A stretch of DNA of 64,000 bases from an uncultured Holophagaceae bacterium (GCA_903857495.1 CAIOFF010000048.1:149193-213192); one strand, 5' to 3'; positions 17,993 through 27,204 are shown, counted from the first letter of the stretch. The notes: a model not told the origin generated them from the letters alone. Made by a program: numbers and translations.

Positions 17993-19531
17993 TCAACGGT
18001 TGCGCCCATATTCTTCATGGGAGGATACCCACTCCAGCGAGGAAATGGCAGCGCCGAGGGAGAGCTCGCCCGCCAGGACCACGCCCGCAATGATCTCCGC
18101 CAGCTTGTTGACCTTGCCCGTGCCGAAGCAGCCCAGCACCTCCAGGCACTCCCGCTGGGTCGGCAGTCCCGTGCCGCCGCCGTGGGTGGCAACGATGAGC
18201 GAGGGAATCGTGATCGAGATGTAGAGATCCTTCTCCGGGGTCAGCTCCGTGTAGAGGATGCCGGAGGAGCCTTCCGCGAGGTTGGCCGCGTCCTGCCCCG
18301 TGGCGATGAACATGGCTGCGATGGCGTTGGGGCTGTGGGCGCCGTTGTTGTTGGCGCCGGAGAGGATGGATCCCACGTTGGCCACGCCCCAGTGGTAGGC
18401 GAGGCTCTCGGGCTCCACCCGCATGACCTCCAGCAGCACCTCGCGCTTGACGACACACTCGGCGGTGACCCGCTTGCCCCGGGTGCGCATGAGGTTGATC
18501 TGGGAGGCCTTCTTGTCCGTGGCGAGGTTGGACTCGAGGTAGAAGCGCTTGATGGTCTTGTTGTGCTCCAGGATCCAGCTGCAGGCCGCGAAGGTGGCCC
18601 GGCCGACCATGTTCTGGCCCGCCGCGTCCCCGGTGGTGAAGTTGAACCGGAGGTAGGCGAACTTGCTGGCCAGGTAGGTGTCGATGTAGTCGAGCTTGCC
18701 GCTGCGCGTGGTAGTCTCCGCCTCCCGGCGAAGGTCCTCCATGTGCTCTTCCACCCAGTTCCGGAAGGCCAGGGCCTCCCGGGCGCTGGCGAAGATGAAG
18801 ACCGGAGCCCGCTGCATGTGGTCCGCCTGCACGGTGCAGGTGACGCCGCCAGACAGGTTGAGGACCTTCATGCCCCGGTTGTAGGAGGCCACCAGGGTGC
18901 CCTCGGTGGTGGCCAGGGGGATCAGGAAGTCGCCCTGGGCGTGCTCGCCCTTGACGTGCAAGGGGCCCGCAAAGCCCAGGGGCACCTGCACCACGCCCGT
19001 GAAGTTCTCGATGTTGCCCTTGGTCACCGCGGGTTCGAATGAGTGCTGGCTGGTGTGCTTCAGCTTCGCGCCAGTGGCCTTCTCCACGAAGGCCCGGCGG
19101 GCCGCGACGATGGCGGTGGTGTAGTTGTCTTCCTTGGCGCAGGGGACCGAGACCTGCTCGCTGAGAGTGCTGGAGGTGTGGTCCTCGACCTTGAAGCGGA
19201 GCGCGCCCAGGCCCTTGACCTCAATGGCGACCTCGATGGAATGCAGCCCCTCGGCGATGCTGCGGCCGGGGGCCCGGAGGTGGGCCACCTGGCGAAGTGG
19301 GAAGGGCTCCGGGCGCTCCGGGGAGACCTCGGAGGCCGAGCGCCACTCGCCTTCGCCGAGGTCCAGCTCCAGGTCCTCGGCCCGCAGCTCCAGGGGGCCG
19401 ATGCGCACCCCCACGACGCGGGTGAGGATCACGTCGCTCAGACGGTTCTTCAGGCTGATGGCCACGCCGTCATCGGCGTTGCGCAGGGAGCCATGCGTAT
19501 AGAGTTTCCGGAGAATCAGCGAAGGAAACAT
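17993..19531 (-). CDS. Hydroxymethylglutaryl-CoA reductase, class I type
   Basis: Predicted 512-residue enzyme that reduces HMG-CoA to mevalonate. The catalytic region carries the class I signatures PLATTEGTLVASYNRG (Glu), TGDAAGQNMV (NAD(P)H site), DKKASQINLMRTRGKRV (Lys) and GQDAAN (Asp), ending with HGGGTGLPTQRECL, close to the eukaryotic and archaeal enzyme. The C-terminal His of class I enzymes should be the SSHEEYGRNR His. About 120 N-terminal residues precede the catalytic domain and are not membrane-spanning; I do not recognise them. The ATG at 19531 matches a hydrophobic family-like N-terminus (MFPSLILRKLY). The gene leads an operon with the UbiB kinase and WS/DGAT genes. Confidence 0.92.
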   Translation of the reverse strand: MFPSLILRKLYTHGSLRNADDGVAISLKNRLSDVILTRVVGVRIGPLELRAEDLELDLGEGEWRSASEVSPERPEPFPLRQVAHLRAPGRSIAEGLHSIEVAIEVKGLGALRFKVEDHTSSTLSEQVSVPCAKEDNYTTAIVAARRAFVEKATGAKLKHTSQHSFEPAVTKGNIENFTGVVQVPLGFAGPLHVKGEHAQGDFLIPLATTEGTLVASYNRGMKVLNLSGGVTCTVQADHMQRAPVFIFASAREALAFRNWVEEHMEDLRREAETTTRSGKLDYIDTYLASKFAYLRFNFTTGDAAGQNMVGRATFAACSWILEHNKTIKRFYLESNLATDKKASQINLMRTRGKRVTAECVVKREVLLEVMRVEPESLAYHWGVANVGSILSGANNNGAHSPNAIAAMFIATGQDAANLAEGSSGILYTELTPEKDLYISITIPSLIVATHGGGTGLPTQRECLEVLGCFGTGKVNKLAEIIAGVVLAGELSLGAAISSLEWVSSHEEYGRNR

Positions 19532-19726
19532 GGGGACACTGCCTTTTGGGGGGTGCATCAATGTGCCACCCCCCGGGGGTTCCCGCCAGCCCTGAATTTG
19601 AATTATCGATGTGTAAAAGAAATCATTTATTTCTCCAGCCTTCAGCCAGTCGACGCGTTTCCATCCCTAGAATGGCCTCCGAGCCCGGTCTTCCGTTCAG
19701 ACCCCACGTTCTCCAGGAGCCCCGCC

Positions 19727-20938
19727 ATGTCCACCCCCACGACCAAGGCCGCGGACCTCATCGCCCGGGAAACCCAGTACGGCGCCCACAACTACCACCC
19801 CCTGGACGTGGTCTGCACCAGGGGCGAGGGCGTGTTCCTCACGGATGTGGACGGCAAGCGCTACATGGACTTCCTGGCCGCCTACTCCGCCGTGAACCAG
19901 GGGCACAACCACCCGAAGATCGGCGAGGCCATGATCGCCCAGATCAAGACCCTGGCCCTGACCAGCCGGGCCTTCCGCAACGACCAGTTCCCGCCCCTGC
20001 TGGAGAAGCTCTGCCGGCTCACAGGCTTCGAGAAGGCCCTGCTCATGAACAGCGGAGCCGAGGCCGTGGAGACGGCCCTCAAGGCCATGCGCAAGTGGGG
20101 CTATGACAAGAAGGGCATCGAGTACGGCAAAGCCGAGATCATCGTGGCCGAGGGCAACTTCCACGGCCGCACTACCACCATTGTCGGATTCAGCACGGAC
20201 CCCGACAGCACCAGCCGCTTCGGTCCCTTCACGCCGGGCTTCGTGATCGTGCCCTACGGGGACCTGGAGGCGGTGCGCCGGGCCATCACGCCGAACACCT
20301 GCGCCATCTTCATGGAGCCCATCCAGGGCGAGGGCGGCGTGGTGATCCCCCCCAAGGGTTTCCTGCAGGGCCTGCGCAAGCTGGCCGATGAGAGCAACAG
20401 CCTCCTGGTGCTGGACGAGATCCAGTCCGGCCTGGGCCGCACGGGCAAGCTGTTCGCCTTCGAGCACGAGGGCATCCGTCCGGATGGCATCACCATCGGC
20501 AAGGCCCTCAGTGGCGGCTACTACCCCGTCAGCGCCTTCCTGGCCAACGATGCGGTCATGGACGTGTTCACCCCGGGCATCCACGGGTCCACCTACGGCG
20601 GCAACCCCCTGGCCTGCGCCGTGGCCAGTGCTGCTCTGGACGTCCTGGTGGACGAAAAGTTGGTGGAGCGGGCCGCGGAGCTGGGGCTGCACCTGGCGCA
20701 GCGGCTCCGGAGCATGAAGACCGACAAGGTGCAGGAGGTCCGCTGCATCGGCCTCTGGGCTGGCGTGCAGCTGCACCCCGAGGCCGGAGGCGCCCGCAAG
20801 TACTGCTATGCCCTCAAGGACCGCGGGATGCTCTGCAAGGACACCCACGTCGATACCATCCGCCTGGCTCCGCCCCTGGTGATCACCAAAGAGCAGATCG
20901 ACTGGGCCGTGGACCAGCTCGAGGCCGTCCTGAGCTGA
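19727..20938 (+). CDS. rocD: Ornithine aminotransferase
   Basis: Predicted 403-residue PLP enzyme that converts ornithine and 2-oxoglutarate to glutamate semialdehyde and glutamate, linking arginine and proline metabolism in the cytoplasm. Class III aminotransferase motifs are complete: LLMNSGAEAVETALK, EGNFHGRTTTIVGFS, EPIQGEGGVVIPP, LVLDEIQSGLGRTGK and the PLP lysine in GKALSGGYYPVSA. The N-terminal YGAHNYHPL stretch is typical of ornithine aminotransferase rather than of acetylornithine or GABA aminotransferases. The ATG at 19727 has AGGAG upstream. It is divergent from the HMG-CoA reductase gene across a 195-base, locally AT-rich gap (19600-19640) that holds a small GAAAT-CATTT-ATTTC hairpin. 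Confidence 0.9.
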   Translation: MSTPTTKAADLIARETQYGAHNYHPLDVVCTRGEGVFLTDVDGKRYMDFLAAYSAVNQGHNHPKIGEAMIAQIKTLALTSRAFRNDQFPPLLEKLCRLTGFEKALLMNSGAEAVETALKAMRKWGYDKKGIEYGKAEIIVAEGNFHGRTTTIVGFSTDPDSTSRFGPFTPGFVIVPYGDLEAVRRAITPNTCAIFMEPIQGEGGVVIPPKGFLQGLRKLADESNSLLVLDEIQSGLGRTGKLFAFEHEGIRPDGITIGKALSGGYYPVSAFLANDAVMDVFTPGIHGSTYGGNPLACAVASAALDVLVDEKLVERAAELGLHLAQRLRSMKTDKVQEVRCIGLWAGVQLHPEAGGARKYCYALKDRGMLCKDTHVDTIRLAPPLVITKEQIDWAVDQLEAVLS

Positions 20939-20949
20939 CTCCCCTGCCA

Positions 20950-20967
20950 GCGGGGCCCGCGCCCCGC
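20950..20967 (+). terminator. GC hairpin after ornithine aminotransferase gene
   Basis: GCGGGGC (20950-20956) and GCCCCGC (20961-20967) form a 7-base perfect stem with a 4-base loop, 12 bases after the stop codon. A second hairpin (GGATC/GATCC, 20974-20990) follows. There is no U-run, so this is at best a weak or Rho-assisted terminator, or a leader element of the next gene. Confidence 0.3.
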
Positions 20968-21029
20968 CGTAACGGATCGACCGCTGATCCGGTTCTCCGG
21001 TCCTGTCATCATGCAAGCCGGAGGTCCGC

Positions 21030-21494
21030 ATGTCTGAAGGCCGCATCGAAACCATCCATGTGGCGCCCGCCGCCGGTGTGCCCGTGGAGTCCCGCGCCTC
21101 GGTCACCGTCGTTGCCGGGGTTGGCATCGAGGGGGACCGCTACGCGGCCAGGACCGGGACCTTCTCCGATCGCCCCAAGTCGGGCCGCCAGATCACCTTC
21201 ATCGAGGCCGAAGCCCTCGAGGCGCTATCCCGGGAGCTCAACCTGGTTCTGGAGCCCGGCGAGAGCCGACGCAACGTGGTCACCCGGGGCGTGCCGCTGA
21301 ACCACCTGGTGGACCGGGAGTTCCAGATCGGCGCAGCCCGCTTCCGCGGCACCGAGCTCTGCGAGCCCTGCAAGTACATCGCCGAGCTCACGGCCAAGCC
21401 CCAGATCCTGCCCGGCCTCACTCACCGAGGCGGTCTGCGCGCGGAGGTCCTCGTTGGCGGGATCATCCAGGTCGGAGACCCGATCCAGTTCTGA
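21030..21494 (+). CDS. MOSC-domain protein
   Basis: Predicted 154-residue protein made of one MOSC domain, the C-terminal domain of molybdenum cofactor sulfurases and of the YiiM/mARC proteins that handle molybdenum cofactor and sulfur. It shows the early GIEGDRYAARTGTFS motif, QITFIEAEALEAL, the LNHLVDREFQIGAARFRGTELCEPC block with the conserved cysteine, and a GLRAEVLVGGIIQVGD end. It lacks the other mARC domain, so its activity is unassigned. The ribosome-binding site CCGGAGG is five bases upstream. It lies between unrelated amino-acid and purine genes. Confidence 0.88.
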   Translation: MSEGRIETIHVAPAAGVPVESRASVTVVAGVGIEGDRYAARTGTFSDRPKSGRQITFIEAEALEALSRELNLVLEPGESRRNVVTRGVPLNHLVDREFQIGAARFRGTELCEPCKYIAELTAKPQILPGLTHRGGLRAEVLVGGIIQVGDPIQF

Positions 21495-21542
21495 GCCAAC
21501 CTTCGCCCGCGTTTCCCGAGCCAACCTTCCCTGGAGTTCCCC

Positions 21543-22553
21543 ATGGTCGAGACTGCCATCACCTTCGATGACGTCCTCCTGATCCCCGCCTACAACCACC
21601 ACGAGTCCCGGCGCATCGTGGACATCACCATGACGGACAAGAGCGGCAAGCTGACCCTGAAGCTGCCCATCATGACCTCGAACATGGACACCGTCACCGA
21701 GGACGCCATGGCGGACTTCATCGGCGAGCGGGGCGGCATCGGGGTGCTCCACCGCTTCCTCACCGTGGAAGAGAACGTCGAGATGTTCCGGCGCTGCAAC
21801 CACCCCACCTTCGTCTCCGTGGGCACCTCTGAGTCCGAGATGGAGCGGGTCGAGGCCCTGCGGGACGCGGGCGCCCAGTACTTCTGCGTGGATGTGGCCC
21901 ACGGCCATGCCAAGTACGTCGGCAAGATGATCAAGCGCATGCGCCAGGTGCTGCCCAACGAGTGCATCATGGCCGGCAATGTGGCCACCTACGCGGGGGC
22001 CGACTACCTGGCCGGCGTGAAGGCCGACATCATCAAGGTCGGCATCGGCCCGGGCAGCGTCTGCACCACGCGCATCAAGACGGGCTTCGGCGTGCCCCAG
22101 CTCACGGCCATCCAGGAATGCGCCCGGGCCGACCGCTCCATCGTGGCGGATGGCGGTGTTCGTACCCCCGGCGACATCGTGAAGGCCCTGGCCTTCGGCG
22201 CGGACTTCGTGATGATCGGCGGCATGCTGGCGGGCACCCGGCCCACGCCCGGCGAGCCCCTCTGCGACGCGGTGGGCACGCCCACGCACAAGGTCTACCG
22301 GGGCATGGCCAGCCAGGAGGTCGCGGACGACCACCTGGGCGGCCTCACGGGCTGGAAGACCGCCGAGGGCGTGGCGACCAAGGTGCCCTACCGCGTGGAC
22401 GAGGACGAGATCATCAACGACATCATCGGCGGCCTCCGCTCTGGCCTCACCTACGGCGGCTCGAACACCATCCGCGAGCTGCAGCGGAAGCTCAACTACA
22501 TGCTGATCTCCCCTGCCGGTCGCCTGGAGAGCCTGCCCCACAAGACGCTCTGA
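21543..22553 (+). CDS. IMP dehydrogenase/GMP reductase family enzyme, probably GMP reductase
   Basis: Predicted 336-residue TIM-barrel enzyme of purine interconversion. The catalytic cysteine loop is GPGSVCTTR (Cys174), preceded by VKADIIKVGIG and followed by the phosphate-binding DGGVRTPGDIV and GGMLAG segments. The two CBS domains normal for IMP dehydrogenase are absent. That length, together with GSVCTTR and GGMLAG, favours GMP reductase (GMP to IMP plus ammonia), but the EGVATKVPYR flap and the N-terminus ITFDDVLLIPAYN resemble IMP dehydrogenase. A CBS-less IMP dehydrogenase cannot be excluded. It follows the MOSC gene by 48 bases. Confidence 0.88.
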   Translation: MVETAITFDDVLLIPAYNHHESRRIVDITMTDKSGKLTLKLPIMTSNMDTVTEDAMADFIGERGGIGVLHRFLTVEENVEMFRRCNHPTFVSVGTSESEMERVEALRDAGAQYFCVDVAHGHAKYVGKMIKRMRQVLPNECIMAGNVATYAGADYLAGVKADIIKVGIGPGSVCTTRIKTGFGVPQLTAIQECARADRSIVADGGVRTPGDIVKALAFGADFVMIGGMLAGTRPTPGEPLCDAVGTPTHKVYRGMASQEVADDHLGGLTGWKTAEGVATKVPYRVDEDEIINDIIGGLRSGLTYGGSNTIRELQRKLNYMLISPAGRLESLPHKTL

Positions 22554-22566
22554 GCCCTGCCTCGCG

Positions 22567-23199
22567 CTAGCCGACGCCGTAGGGCGGGTGGACCTGATCT
22601 GCGGGTCTCTGGACGTCCCAGGACAGCTCTCGCAAGGCGAAGCCCACGGCATTCGCCGGGAGGTCGATGCTCGATGCGCCGAAGTGGTGGCTGTTGAACT
22701 GCCGTGCGTAGGCCACCTGACCCGAGGCCTCCAGCACGTAGCAGTGGACCCCGACGATGCCGCCCTCAGGCCGAACCAGCACCTCGAGGATCACCAGGAA
22801 GTCCGCCTCGGGCCGGGCGGTCTTGGCCCACTCCGAGTAGGCCCGGGCCCTGGTTTGCACGTAGCTCAGCTGGTTGCGCATCAGGGGCGTGGCCGGGATG
22901 GTGGGCGGGGCCGAGGCCGCCTGGCAGTGCGCCCAGCCGTAGCCTTGCAGCAGCTCCACCGCCAGGCCCGCGGTGGCCAGGTAGGCTTCCCGCTCAGGAT
23001 GCGCGGGCCGGAGGGCCGGGTAGACCAGCACCTTGGCGGTGGCGCGGGCAGCCTTCAAGCGGTCGAAGGCCGCCCGGCGCAGCTTGAGCTCGCTCTCGGA
23101 GGGTCCTCCGAAGGCGCGGGCGACGGGATAGAGCATGGGCTTGCAGCCCTGGGTGCCGGGAAGAACCAGCAGGGTGAGGAGGAGGGGGCGCAGCTTCAT
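22567..23199 (-). CDS. Putative lipoprotein of unknown function
   Basis: Predicted 210-residue exported protein. The N-terminus (MKLRPLLLTLLVLPG) is a signal peptide ending at a Cys in TQGC, a poor but possible lipobox. The mature part contains no motif I recognise; it holds strands ending in FLVILEVLVRP, GVHCYVLEASGQVAYARQFNSHHFG and a C-terminal helix, which suggests a compact periplasmic domain. The ATG at 23199 is set by the signal peptide and a GGAG site; the frame further upstream is rejected. It converges on the GMP reductase-family gene with a 13-base gap and lies 76 bases downstream of an MFS transporter gene's stop side. Confidence 0.7.
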   Translation of the reverse strand: MKLRPLLLTLLVLPGTQGCKPMLYPVARAFGGPSESELKLRRAAFDRLKAARATAKVLVYPALRPAHPEREAYLATAGLAVELLQGYGWAHCQAASAPPTIPATPLMRNQLSYVQTRARAYSEWAKTARPEADFLVILEVLVRPEGGIVGVHCYVLEASGQVAYARQFNSHHFGASSIDLPANAVGFALRELSWDVQRPADQVHPPYGVG

Positions 23200-23275
23200 G
23201 GCGGGCTCCGGCGCGATACCTGTTCCAGGCATTCCGTGCGCCCTCCGAGCATAGGGTTTCCTGGGAGAGGCGCCA

Positions 23276-24475
23276 TCAGATTCTGGCTGGAGCGGGAGTT
23301 CCTTCCGCGGGTTCCGGGGCCCGGAACCGGGCCAGCAGCAGGCCGGAGACGCCGGCGATGCCGAAGCAGCTGAGCCACACGGCCCGGGGCCCGGTCCGGG
23401 CGTAGGCGAGCACTCCGAGCCAGGGCCCCAGGGCCACGGCGGCAGAGAAGCACAGGGACAGCAGTCCCATGTACTCACCCCGGCGGTCCGGCGGGGCGAG
23501 GGTGGCCACGGCGTCGCTCATGGCGGGCAGCAGGATCATCTCGCCGAAGGTCCACACCACCGTGGTGAGGATCAGAGTGACGGGGCCCGTGGCCCAGGCG
23601 GTCAGCCCGAAGCCCGTGGCGAAGCAGAGCGCGCCCACCAGGAACTGCTTGCGGTGGGGCCACTGGGCCATGGCGAGGTTGAGGGCCACTTCCAGGGCCA
23701 CGACCAGCAGGGTGTTGATCGTGAAGAGCAGGCCGAAGAAGCGCAGGCTCAGGCCCTGGTCCCGCACCACCCAGAGGGGCAGGGTCCCCTCGATCTGGAA
23801 GAACACCATCAGCAGCGGGATGAAGGGCAGCAGCAGGAAGGCCAGCCGGGAGTCGCGCCAGGGGCTGCCGCCGGGCGGATGGTCCGGGGGCAGGGCGGGG
23901 GGCGCGGAGGTCCGCTTCATGATCACCGTCAGCATCACGGCGCCGGCCAGGGTGCTGAGGCCATCGGTCCAGAACACCCAGCGGTAGCTGACGTGGGCGA
24001 TCAGGCCGCCCATGGCCGGGCCCACGGCCATGCCCAGGTTGACCGCGAGGCGATGGAGGGCGAAGACGGCCTTGCGCTGCTCCGGCCTGGCCAAGCCCGC
24101 GAGCAGGGCCATGGAGCTGGGCCAGAAGGCCTGCGTCAGCCCCGCCCACAGGAAGATTAGGGCGAACAGCAGGGGCTTGGTGGTGGCGAAGGGCAGGGCC
24201 AGCAGCATGGCCCCGGCGCTCCAGAGGCTGGCCTTCAGCACGTGGACATGCCCAAGCCGGTCCGCCAGGCGGCCCGAGAAGGGTCCCACCACCAGGGCCC
24301 CGGCGCCGTAGGCCATCATCCCGAAGCCGGCCTCGGCCGGGGACCAGTGGCGGGCCTCCGTGAGGTAGAGCACCAGGAAGGGCAGGGCCATGGTGCCCAG
24401 GCGGTTCACCAGCGTGCTGGCGCAGATGAGCCAGACCTCCCGGGGCAGGCCGCGGAGGCCCTTCCAGGGGTTCAT
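23276..24475 (-). CDS. MFS transporter
   Basis: Predicted 399-residue inner-membrane secondary transporter with twelve hydrophobic segments. The motif between helices 2 and 3 is GPFSGRLADRLGHVHVL, the usual GxLaDrxGrr pattern. A second segment of this type, DRRGEYMGLLSLC, lies in the C-terminal half. The overall look is that of drug/H+ antiporters of the 12-helix class, but the substrate cannot be inferred. The ATG at 24475 overlaps the end of the sulfurtransferase gene by four bases (ATGA), so the two are translationally coupled; whether this reflects a shared role is unclear. Confidence 0.85.
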   Translation of the reverse strand: MNPWKGLRGLPREVWLICASTLVNRLGTMALPFLVLYLTEARHWSPAEAGFGMMAYGAGALVVGPFSGRLADRLGHVHVLKASLWSAGAMLLALPFATTKPLLFALIFLWAGLTQAFWPSSMALLAGLARPEQRKAVFALHRLAVNLGMAVGPAMGGLIAHVSYRWVFWTDGLSTLAGAVMLTVIMKRTSAPPALPPDHPPGGSPWRDSRLAFLLLPFIPLLMVFFQIEGTLPLWVVRDQGLSLRFFGLLFTINTLLVVALEVALNLAMAQWPHRKQFLVGALCFATGFGLTAWATGPVTLILTTVVWTFGEMILLPAMSDAVATLAPPDRRGEYMGLLSLCFSAAVALGPWLGVLAYARTGPRAVWLSCFGIAGVSGLLLARFRAPEPAEGTPAPARI

Positions 24476-25299
24476 GCGGGGATCCGGTCCCGGCCGCTGC
24501 GGCACCACTCGCTCCAGCTGCCCATGTAGACCGAGGCGCCGGAGAGCCCGGCCACTTCCAGGGCCAGGAGGGTCTGGCAGGCGGTGACCCCGCTGCCACA
24601 GTGCACCGCCAGGCGCTCGGGCGGCGTGCCCGCGAGCAAGGCGAGATACTGGGCCCGGAGCAGCTCCGGGGCCTTGAGGCGCCCGTCTGGCGCCAGGTTG
24701 TCGGTCCAGGCCAGGTTCAGGGCGCCGGGGATGTGCCCCGCCACGAGATCGAAGGGCTCGGTGTCCCCGCGCCAGCGCTCGGCAGAGCGCACGTCCACCA
24801 GCTTCCAGGTGGGATCATTCCTCAGCGTCTCCACGGCCTCAGCGTCCACCTGGGGCAGGGTCCAGTCCACCGCGGGGTAGGGCGGCAGGGCCGCCGTGGC
24901 AGGGCAGTCGGTGCTCAGCGGCAGCCCCTCCGCCAGGGCCGCGGCCAGGCCGCCGTCGAGCACCAGCACCTGCCGGTGGCCCAGGGCCCGCAGCATCCAC
25001 CAGAGCCGCGCCGCGGCATTGCCGCCGCCGCTGGCATCGTAGACCACCACCTGGCTCGCTGGGGTGATGCCCCAGGCGGCCACCTGGGCCACGAAGCGGG
25101 CCACGGAGGGCAGGGGATGCCGGCCGCCCCGGGCGGGATCGTGGTCCGCGTCCGTGGCGGTGCTCAGGTCCCGGTTCAGGTCCGCGTGGTGGGCGCCGGG
25201 CAGGTGTCCCGAGCCGTAGTCCACGGGGCCCGGGCGGGCATCGAGCAGGTGTACCGAGGAAAGAAAGGCACGGAGGTGGGCGGCAGAGAGGAGCGACAT
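24472..25299 (-). CDS. Thiosulfate/3-mercaptopyruvate sulfurtransferase
   Basis: Predicted 275-residue two-domain rhodanese that moves sulfane sulfur from thiosulfate or mercaptopyruvate to a thiol acceptor. The inactive N-terminal domain contains LLDARPGPVDYGSGHLPGA; the active C-terminal domain contains LVDVRSAERWRGDTEP, GHIPGALNL and the catalytic loop CGSGVTAC (Cys234). CGSGVTA is the loop typical of mercaptopyruvate sulfurtransferases (SseA). No signal peptide. The ATG at 25299 has an adjacent GGAGGG; no better start is seen. It is divergent from the TlpA-like gene across 60 bases. Confidence 0.9.
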   Translation of the reverse strand: MSLLSAAHLRAFLSSVHLLDARPGPVDYGSGHLPGAHHADLNRDLSTATDADHDPARGGRHPLPSVARFVAQVAAWGITPASQVVVYDASGGGNAAARLWWMLRALGHRQVLVLDGGLAAALAEGLPLSTDCPATAALPPYPAVDWTLPQVDAEAVETLRNDPTWKLVDVRSAERWRGDTEPFDLVAGHIPGALNLAWTDNLAPDGRLKAPELLRAQYLALLAGTPPERLAVHCGSGVTACQTLLALEVAGLSGASVYMGSWSEWCRSGRDRIPA

Positions 25300-25359
25300 C
25301 CCTCCAGTATGAAGTATCCGGCAGTGGCTATAACCTAAGGCCTCACTTCCGGAGCCTCC

Positions 25360-25923
25360 ATGGCCGACGCCTACGTCCCCGAGTCCCGCTGGCGGATGGG
25401 TGTGGCCGCGCTGCTGGTCGGCGGGGGCCTGTTGCTGGGGGCGGTGGCCCTCTACCGGGGCCTCTTCGCAGGCGGCGGGGGCGGTACCGAGGGCGCCGCT
25501 CCCGGCACGGATGTCAGCCGGGTGGCCTTCCGGGATGCCGAGGGCAACCGCCACACCCTGGCGGACTATCGGGGCCGGGTGGTGCTGGTGGATGTCTGGG
25601 CCACCTGGTGCCCGCCCTGCCGCCGGTCGCTGCCCGAGGTGGCGGCGCTGCAGAAGGCTGCCGGAGAGGCCTACGTGGTGCTGCCCATCTCCGTGGACCA
25701 GGGGGGCTGGGGCGAGGTGCAGCCCTTCCTGGCCCAGAACCCGCAGCTGGGGCTCACGGCCTACCTGCCCGACGGGGGAAAGGCCCTGGAGGCCTTCGGG
25801 CCGATCCCGGGCATACCCACGACGATCCTCGTGGACCGGCAGGGGCGCCTCATCAAGCGCTGGTCGGGCTATGGCGAGGGGTTGGCCCGGCGGGGCCTGG
25901 ATGAAGCCCTGGGACGTCGGTGA
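25360..25923 (+). CDS. TlpA/ResA-type membrane-anchored thioredoxin-like protein
   Basis: Predicted 187-residue thiol-disulfide oxidoreductase facing the periplasm. A single N-terminal membrane anchor (residues 14-36) is followed by a glycine-rich linker and a thioredoxin fold with the active site WCPPC (Cys84, Cys87) and the cis-Pro loop GIPTTILVD. Such proteins reduce disulfides during cytochrome c maturation or other periplasmic redox work. No cytochrome-maturation genes are nearby. Its stop overlaps the start of the Sel1-repeat gene by four bases (GTGA). Confidence 0.92.
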   Translation: MADAYVPESRWRMGVAALLVGGGLLLGAVALYRGLFAGGGGGTEGAAPGTDVSRVAFRDAEGNRHTLADYRGRVVLVDVWATWCPPCRRSLPEVAALQKAAGEAYVVLPISVDQGGWGEVQPFLAQNPQLGLTAYLPDGGKALEAFGPIPGIPTTILVDRQGRLIKRWSGYGEGLARRGLDEALGRR

Positions 25924-27194
25924 GCCGGCGGGCGGAGCTCCTCGACGCGTGGCGGCTCTGGGGCCGGGGCGTCGTCCTACTGGCCGTGCTCCTGCTGGGC
26001 CCCCTCTGTCTGCAGCCGACCCCGCTGGCTTTCGTCGCGAACGTCTGGAAGGTCATCCTGGTTCTGGCCGCCTGGGTCTTCGCGATGGGCTCGGTCATCG
26101 GGGCCATGCTCCATGCTTCCAATCCGGCGATTTCCCTGGTGGAGCGGCTCTGGCGCTGGTGGATCGCGCTCTTCTCCTCGCGGCCTGAAGAGCTCTGGCT
26201 CCGTTGGGCCCGGCAGTCGCACTACCCGCGCCAGAGCCGTTGGTATCTGGACCGAGCCGCGGCGCTGGGGGGACGGGAGGCCCAGTTCCAGGAGGGGCTC
26301 CTGTTCATGGATGGCGCCCATGGCTACGGCGGCCAGGCCACCGGGCTCGACCGGTTCCGGCGGGCGGCCCTGCGGGGCCACCCCGAGGCAGCCTTCCGCC
26401 TGGCCGAGGCGCTGCGCACCGGGCACGGCACCCCCCTGCCGGACCCGGCCGAGGCGGAGACCTGGTACCAGCGAGCCGCGGCCCTGGGCTTTGGCCCTGC
26501 CGCGGCCTGGCTGGCCCAGGCCTACCGGGATGGCGACGGAGTTTCTGCAGACGAGGCCAAGGCTGGGGAGTGGGCCCTCGCGGCGGAGCGCCTGCGCCCC
26601 TTTCCGCCCCTTTCCCACAGCCTCCTGCGGCACGACGCGGCCCCGGCAGATTCCCTGGTCCATGCGGCCGGGAAGGCCATGGCTGGGTTCGAGGAGCTGG
26701 CGGACCGGGTTCTGGTGCACCGACCCCTCCGCTGGCTGCTGCTGACGGGGGCCGTCCTGCTGGCGGCGCTCTGGCTTGGCGTGGCCCTGACCTTCTTCTG
26801 GGCTGGCTCCTCCCAGCTCCATCACCTGCCGCTGCTCTTCATGACCCCGCCCTTGCTGATGATCGCCTGGCTGGCTTGGCAGCACTACCGGGAGCGGCCC
26901 CACACCGGCCGGGACCGCCTGCGGGAGGCCGCCGAGGCGGGTGATCCGGACGCCTGCTTCCAGCTGGGGCTGGCCCACCGCCGGGGGGATCGCCTCCGGA
27001 TGAAGGACGACCTGACCGCTACACTGTGGTTCCGGAAGGCCGCAGAGGCAGGGCATCTCGGCGCCATGGCGGCCCTGGCTGAGGCCTACCTGGGTGGGCA
27101 CGGCGTGTTGCGGGATCCCCGGGAGGCCCGGCGCTGGTCAGAAGCAGCGCGCGGGGAATCAACTTCCCAGTCCGCCCAACCGATGGAGCCCTAG
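25920..27194 (+). CDS. Sel1-repeat membrane protein
   Basis: Predicted 424-residue protein with two N-terminal hydrophobic helices (about residues 18-65), a Sel1-like block (LDRFRRAALRGHPEAAFRLAEALRTG, then AETWYQRAAALGFGPAAAWLAQAYRDG), a second pair of helices (about 275-325) and a second Sel1 block (LREAAEAGDPDACFQLGLAHRRGD, LWFRKAAEAGHLGAMAALAEAYLGG). Sel1 repeats are short TPR-like helix pairs that bind proteins. The layout puts both repeat blocks on the same side of the membrane, presumably the cytoplasm. It starts at a GTG inside the stop of the thioredoxin-like gene. Confidence 0.8.
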   Translation: MSRRAELLDAWRLWGRGVVLLAVLLLGPLCLQPTPLAFVANVWKVILVLAAWVFAMGSVIGAMLHASNPAISLVERLWRWWIALFSSRPEELWLRWARQSHYPRQSRWYLDRAAALGGREAQFQEGLLFMDGAHGYGGQATGLDRFRRAALRGHPEAAFRLAEALRTGHGTPLPDPAEAETWYQRAAALGFGPAAAWLAQAYRDGDGVSADEAKAGEWALAAERLRPFPPLSHSLLRHDAAPADSLVHAAGKAMAGFEELADRVLVHRPLRWLLLTGAVLLAALWLGVALTFFWAGSSQLHHLPLLFMTPPLLMIAWLAWQHYRERPHTGRDRLREAAEAGDPDACFQLGLAHRRGDRLRMKDDLTATLWFRKAAEAGHLGAMAALAEAYLGGHGVLRDPREARRWSEAARGESTSQSAQPMEP

Positions 27195-27204
27195 GGGGAA
27201 AGTC

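Noticed and set aside
19020..19036. tRNA-like T-loop sequence GGTTCGAAT
   Set aside because: It is inside the HMG-CoA reductase gene and has no matching acceptor or anticodon stem. No tRNA gene was recognised in the window.
21543..22553. Ordinary IMP dehydrogenase (guaB)
   Set aside because: The CBS pair expected between the barrel halves is absent, and several loop motifs resemble GMP reductase, so the family name is kept broader.
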